Assembly (NCBI RefSeq): GCF_000471905.2
Contig: NW_006499751.1
Coordinates: forward strand, 3,840,344-3,904,343
DNA length: 64,000 nucleotides
Direction: 5' to 3'
Source of the DNA: Amborella trichopoda
Lineage: Eukaryota; Streptophyta; Magnoliopsida; Amborellales; Amborellaceae
Positions 59,197 to 64,000 of this stretch are shown in pieces; the first letter of the stretch is position 1; every line of letters begins with the position of its first letter. Position numbers and translations under genes: made by a program. The notes under the pieces are model-generated. The model was not told the DNA's origin. It saw nothing but the letters and a program-made list of their open reading frames with translations, and ran no database searches.

Positions 59197-60615
59197 TTAG
59201 AGTAACCCGACTGCCATCTTTGATGTCCTATTCAATTGGGGATCCGAAATCGCATGAGCCAAGGTAGTGGCAACTTGAGCCAAAGAAGTGGAGGCCTCTT
59301 CCATGACTAAATCCTTAGTAATCGATTTGAAAGTAATAAGTGTTAAGTCTGCATCTATGGGTGTTGTCATCTCTAATTGAAGATCATCTGGAGTGTTGTT
59401 AACCAAGGAAGTCAATGTCTCCGCAATTTCAGTTGTCTCTATGCATGTAGGAAGTGACATGGATCCTTCCTCATCCTGTGCATGAGGTAACATCAGCATA
59501 CTCTAATAACCAGAAATGACCGGTACTTCCTCGTCTTGGGCATCAGCTATGATATCAACACGGATTGCCTCAATCATGCGAATGGCTTCTATCAAGGGGG
59601 CAGGGGCATCCTCAACCAAATAACCATCCAAAGTAGAAGAGGAATGACATGGAGAATTCCTCGAGGTAACATAATTCTCAAAAACAAGAACAGTTGTTTC
59701 AAGAGCAGGGGAAGCCACTTGTGGCATAAAAGAAGGGCTGGGAGTAGCCTTAACCTATTTTTGCTTCTTGAATGGGGGAGGTGTACTATAACTCTTACTC
59801 GGGGTAGGCTCAAGAGGAGTTGATGATTCCTGAATGGGAGAAGCCATTTTTCTCAAGCAAGCACTCTTCTTGAGGAATGGGGGTTTCGGGGGAGCACTTA
59901 GTTTGGGCACATTTTCATAAGCCACTTTCAGCTTTTCTTTTCTTCTTTGAGCAACTTCGCTCCATGTCTTGGGGCAGATTTCTTAAATTATAGTGCTCAA
60001 AACGAACCCGCGCAGTCGGGGCAGAATGAAAGCCACTAATTATCAGTGCATTAAGATCCTATGCAGACCACCCTTCTTGACTAGGAACTTTATGACCCTC
60101 TTTCCAATTCAGAATTAAACTCAAACCATAAAATAGAGAATAAGTTGAACCTTCCAAAGTAAGAAATTTGATAGAGGCAACATCAGCAACCAAAGAATGG
60201 GAAATACCGACAGTTCGCCAACTCATGTGATAATCAAGCTCAAATACTTGAGAGAAGATGGGTGGCGCAAAACTCTTCGCATGTTTTGTTTCACTTCACT
60301 TCATCAAGCTAACATCCTTCCAAGGGTGATCTGCTTGTCAATATGAGCGATTGGTGATATTCCACCAATGTCAGTATCCTTCAGTAGCAAGACTTATTCG
60401 TCCAAATCAAGGCATGATGAACTTACTCATGCCGGATAACTCGAGGCAGGTAGCTCAAGCCATCCTTAGGCTTTCATTGGACCAAGTCTCGTGGTGCACT
60501 CCCAAAGCATCTCGGCCTCACGGAGCTCCTTTATTGCCATAACATTTCTCAAAAATGACCATGAAGGAGTACCCTTGGTTAAGGCCATTTTGACGTGCAT
60601 ACGTGTGGGGGTAAT
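59197..60615 (-). pseudogene. PMD protein gene 4, C-terminal half, minus strand
   Basis: The minus strand begins at the PMD signature PHTYARQNGLNQGY (60610-60569), then DIGGISPIAH or, in the other frame, WWNITNRSYWQADHPW (near 60345). MSWRTVGISHSLV and FLTLEGSTYSLFYGLSLIL (60230-60110) follow, then a basic stretch near 59940 (KKKRK) and two acidic frames (59727-59503 and 59499-59197). The frame switches several times and has stops. The N-terminal half is cut at 60616, exactly where LTR copy i starts. It differs from genes 1-3, so it marks a fourth PMD lineage or element. Confidence 0.72.
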
Positions 60616-62027
60616 TGGTAAGGTGCCTCGATATCACCCTCCGGACCTGAATGATCTGGCGGCATGTATCTCGGGTTTCTGGTGACCTCGGGATTTGAGA
60701 TCGCTCTCTCAAAACCTTGCTCGAGAGCAAGGGCAGGTATACCAACCGATGAGAGAGGAATTGAAGGTGGGTTCGAGACTTACTCGGGCTGGCTCACGTG
60801 GGTACCCTCTTAGATCACGAAAAAAGCCCCCCAGCTGCTTTAGCTGGTTTAGAATCGCCTCCCTTGACTTGCAATCCTGCACAACACTTTTATGGTTAAT
60901 TTGCAAGACAAGTGAGTCAAAGAGACCCACCCTTGTCTTGGGGCACTGTATGTTCATATGAGAGGGCGATGAAGCATAAGGTTCAAATAAAGATAGAAAA
61001 GGGAAGAAAACTTGACGAAGAGGTGAGACTAGCATGGCAGTCGAGAAGCCATCGACTCGGAGTGGAAGAAAGCCGGGCATAGTCTTTAGAACCAGCACAG
61101 CGGCAATACTACTTGAAATCGAGACTGATGTGGTGGTGCTAGAATAAGTCTACCCTAAGTCAAGTGTGAAGAGAAAAGAAAGTGAAAAGAAGACACGAGA
61201 CGGCGGAGAGATGGGGTCCCAGCGGCGCTAAGCGTTGCCACTCACGACCCTGGAGTAGCAATGTTGTGGCCCTTGAGCGGTGCTCTACACGACTGATCAT
61301 GGTTAGAGAGAGAGAAATGAACTATGGATGATGCTAGACATCGCCGTTGGCAACATAAGGAGACGACACGCCCCCGCGAGGGCAGCGATAGTCTCCGATG
61401 AAGCTCGTGGCAATAGTCTCTTGTGAAGTGAGCGACGGTAATCCTCACGAGGTGCACGGCAATAGGCGTGGGATGCAGGAAGGACGGCGATAAGCACCGA
61501 ATATGTGAAGGTAGCTTGTAGACGACGATGAGTATTATCGACTACTATAGATGTGCAATGGGGAAGGACCCTTACGTGCGACAGCAAGTTTCATCGTTTG
61601 GGTTCTTCACTAAGATGTCGAGACTACATCTGTGGACAGCGACAGGCAGCGCCATCTACAGGCCTCACTAAAAGAGGAAGATAGAGGGACAAAAAGAGAA
61701 GGAGACTCGCGCATGGTGCTGCCATCACTATGCGTGACCTATGTGCCCTCAGGGGAAGCATGCACAGCACTGCCACTACCGTGCATGACCCATGTGGGAA
61801 CGTAGACAGAGAAGGAGGAGCAATGAGAGGAAAGAAGAGAGAGAGGAGAGAGAGAAGAAGAAAAAGAAAAACAGGGAGAAAAGCTTTACTTCGAACCTAG
61901 GGGTACCGATCAAAATTTTTTCTCACCTCTCTCCTCTCTCTCAATGAGAAGAAAGAGAAACTTGTATTAAGTAAAAACTCTCTCAATTGTGAAAGGTGAA
62001 TCCTCTGGTGTGTACAATGCTAGTACG

Positions 62028-62035
62028 TATATATA
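62028..62035 (-). promoter_or_regulatory. LTR TATA box (reverse), copy i
   Basis: TATATATA lies in the block GTACGTATATATAGAATTTG, the reverse of 47018-47036. Confidence 0.6.
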
Positions 62036-63657
62036 GAATTTGCCCCAAACATGGGTGGATGATCAAAAGTAACCCTAATTACTAGAAATTAAGATTAAAT
62101 CGAATTAAAATAATTTAGAAAATAGGGTGTAAAATGATAGATTTTCCCCTTCCTAATAATTCATGAAATTCCATAACAGTCCTTGTGTTGCCCTAGAACT
62201 TGCGTGATCTTGCATGGCTGATCCGAGATCGTTCTGATGCCCGATTGATCATAATTGAATGTTTTCTTGTAGGGCTCAACATGGCAATCGATTTGATGCC
62301 AACTTCGAGCCATGGATCATGCTTTTAGTGCACGATCATGTGACTTGAAGTTTGAATGGATCTTGAAACTTCGGATTGATAGTGTACTCGTTCCTTGATG
62401 TTTTTCGGTGATTTCTTCATAAGAGCGCATTGAGCATGTCGTCACAATCGTGAGGCAACAAACGCAGCTCGATTTCATGCCCGAATGAAGATTTTGCAAC
62501 CTTGGAATTTTGGACGGAATTTAGAATTTCGACAACATAATTTGCAGTCGCTTCGTCAGTTTTGTATGTAGAATCCGACCGTTCATCACGTACAGGTCGG
62601 CGATAGCCCGAGACCTTATGCACACGATGGAATTGAGCTCACAATGATCGGGCTCGCGAGCAGTGTGATCTAGCCGCTGCAGCTAGGCACAACACTGCTG
62701 AATTTTTTACACTTTTTTCACAGATCAACAACTTCTCTCTAGCTTTTCTTCGCACTAGGGTGTCGTCATGGGGCTGCCACATATCAAATTGCTTGTCTTG
62801 ACTAGACGAACATGCTCACTAAGTTTAAGCACGATCTAACTTTGGACGAGTGAGATATGAGCATCAAAATTCACTGGTCGTGAATGTCCCTTCCAGGGCG
62901 TGGAGTTGTTGGGCGGTCGCACGGGAATAGCCTGTGATCCCTCCTGTTTCACTCTTTTACCTATAACTACTTCCTGGAGTGTCTGTTTGGGCTAAAATTT
63001 GACCCCTGGGGGTTTTTGATTGTGCCGAATCCAATGGTGGTGATCCCACAATGATTTGAGGTACTAAAAATTTAGGTCTAGTTATACGTGTCGTTTCGGG
63101 TGCTAAAGGCCGATTCTGTTGAAACTGTTTCTCAGTCTGCACTGCCTTAGACATGTCGAACTACGACAAAAATTGGTAGGAGACTTTTGGGGGACCTTAT
63201 GAAGATATTGGCCAATTGAGCAGGGGCCCCATGTTGATGAAAAATACCTTCCAACAGCATGCCCTACCGAATGTTGTGCTTCGAGAGAATCGAGAAGTGA
63301 AATCATTCGGGAAGTTTTGAGGGATCTTATCGAAGTTCTCACCCTCAAGGGACTACCACGATTTTTCTGAAGGCTGAATGTTATAAACCTTTGGTCGACA
63401 TTGTTCGCTACTACACCAGATTTGCTTTTATGCTCAACGTATCTCTGTAAGTCCCATCTAGTGGGGTCAAGTCGGGGGCCTCTGACCTGTCCCAAAAGTT
63501 TGGTCTTATGTAGGCTAGGGGGTTTTGACGAGATGTACCTTGAAGCTTGTGGCAGGTTAGATCTTGGTTTCCTCAGTTTCTTTCCTTCGTGATGGGCCTT
63601 AGCATTTCTGGAGGGATATTTTTGTCATCATCCTCACCCTCAAGGACTCTTGTTGTT

Positions 63658-64000
63658 GTTGAACTGGGGAGATCTTATACGGCTTTCACTCCCTGATGAG
63701 CCATGTTGAAACGTAGGGGATCTTATGTGGCTCTCACCCCTTGATGAGCCGTGATGGTTGAGAGATCTTATGCGGCTCTCACTCCCTGATGAGCCAAGTT
63801 GAAACGTGGGGGATCTTCTGCGGCTCTCACCCCCTGATGAGCCATTATGGTTGGGAGATATTATGCGGCACTCACTCCCTGATGAGCCATGCGGAAATGT
63901 TGGGGATCTTATGTGTCTCTCATCCCCTGATGAGCTATGATGGTTAGGAGATCTTATGCGGTTCTCACTCCTTGATGAGCCATGTGGAAACATTGGGGAT
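63658..64000. repeat. 46 bp array in dimer (higher-order) form, runs off the window
   Basis: Monomers alternate between type A (TGAAACGT(A/G)GGGGATCTT, with CACCCC) and type B (TGGTTG(G/A)GAGATCTTATG, with CACTCCC), giving a repeat of about 93 bases. The array in copy d does not alternate. Confidence 0.88.

Larger units (their letters stand above)
60616..64000 (-). mobile_element. Long LTR (copy i), minus orientation, runs out of the window
   Basis: It starts TGGTAAGGTGCCTCG at 60616. The terminal domain, 38 bp repeats (about 61440-61520), hairpins (61711 and 61768), reverse TATA (62028), the 62180-63330 domain and the 46 bp array from 63658 follow in the same order as copy d, which it resembles most closely. 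Confidence 0.82.

Noticed and set aside
1..64000. Host protein genes, tRNA, rRNA or plastid/mitochondrial insertions
   Set aside because: No such sequence was recognised; all longer similarities are to retrotransposon parts. Very short or unusual genes cannot be excluded by eye.

Overview
This is a stretch of plant nuclear DNA (seed plant, most likely an angiosperm with a large genome) made almost entirely of decayed, nested LTR retrotransposons of the Ty3/gypsy Tat/Ogre group. The diagnostic features are a gypsy pol carrying a second, 'archaeal-type' RNase H after the normal one, CxxHxxxGHxxxxC gag knuckles, and several open frames with the plant mobile domain (PMD, aminotransferase-like) that some plant Ty3 elements carry. 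I found no host gene, tRNA, rRNA or CRISPR. Every coding region is broken by stops, frameshifts or later insertions.

Layout. (1) 1-3017: 3' part of a long LTR, + orientation. (2) 3018-5768: broken Tat pol, +. (3) 5769-about 13700: long LTR, - orientation, with purine tracts, hairpin repeats and several tandem arrays. (4) 13726-17610: PMD/coiled-coil gene on +, followed at 17826-18965 by protease-spacer coding on -. (5) 18966-19553: LTR fragment. (6) 19555-20881: a second kind of PMD gene with a recognisable intron. (7) 21641-22612: pol fragment, -. (8) 22613-28254: LTR, -. (9) 28255-34975: second copy of the PMD(+)/gag-protease(-) arrangement. (10) 34976-41680: head-to-head gag-pol on +. (11) 41693-52524: LTR sequence on +, with a 3.8 kb segment bounded by inverted repeats. 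(12) 52525-56955: 5' end of a different Tat/Ogre-like element on - (gag, tandem-repeat leader, primer-binding site, 1.1 kb LTR). (13) 56956-59150: LTR fragment. (14) 59197-60615: fourth PMD gene, on -, cut by an LTR. (15) 60616-64000: LTR, -.

How the parts fit. One family has very long LTRs (about 5.6-7.9 kb) with shared ends (TGGTTAGGTGCC / GGCACCTAACCA) and internal satellites. It occurs with an autonomous-type body (gag-RT-RNase H-aRNase H-integrase, +, 34976-41680) and twice with a body of gag, protease and spacer on one strand and a PMD plus coiled-coil gene on the other, with no reverse transcriptase or integrase. Both copies have the same order and the same spacer/PMD junction, so this looks like a non-autonomous lineage and not chance deletion. 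The LTR side next to the PMD gene carries a TATA box pointing into that gene. The observed substitutions at key residues are mostly G-to-A/C-to-T, as expected for methylated, silenced DNA.
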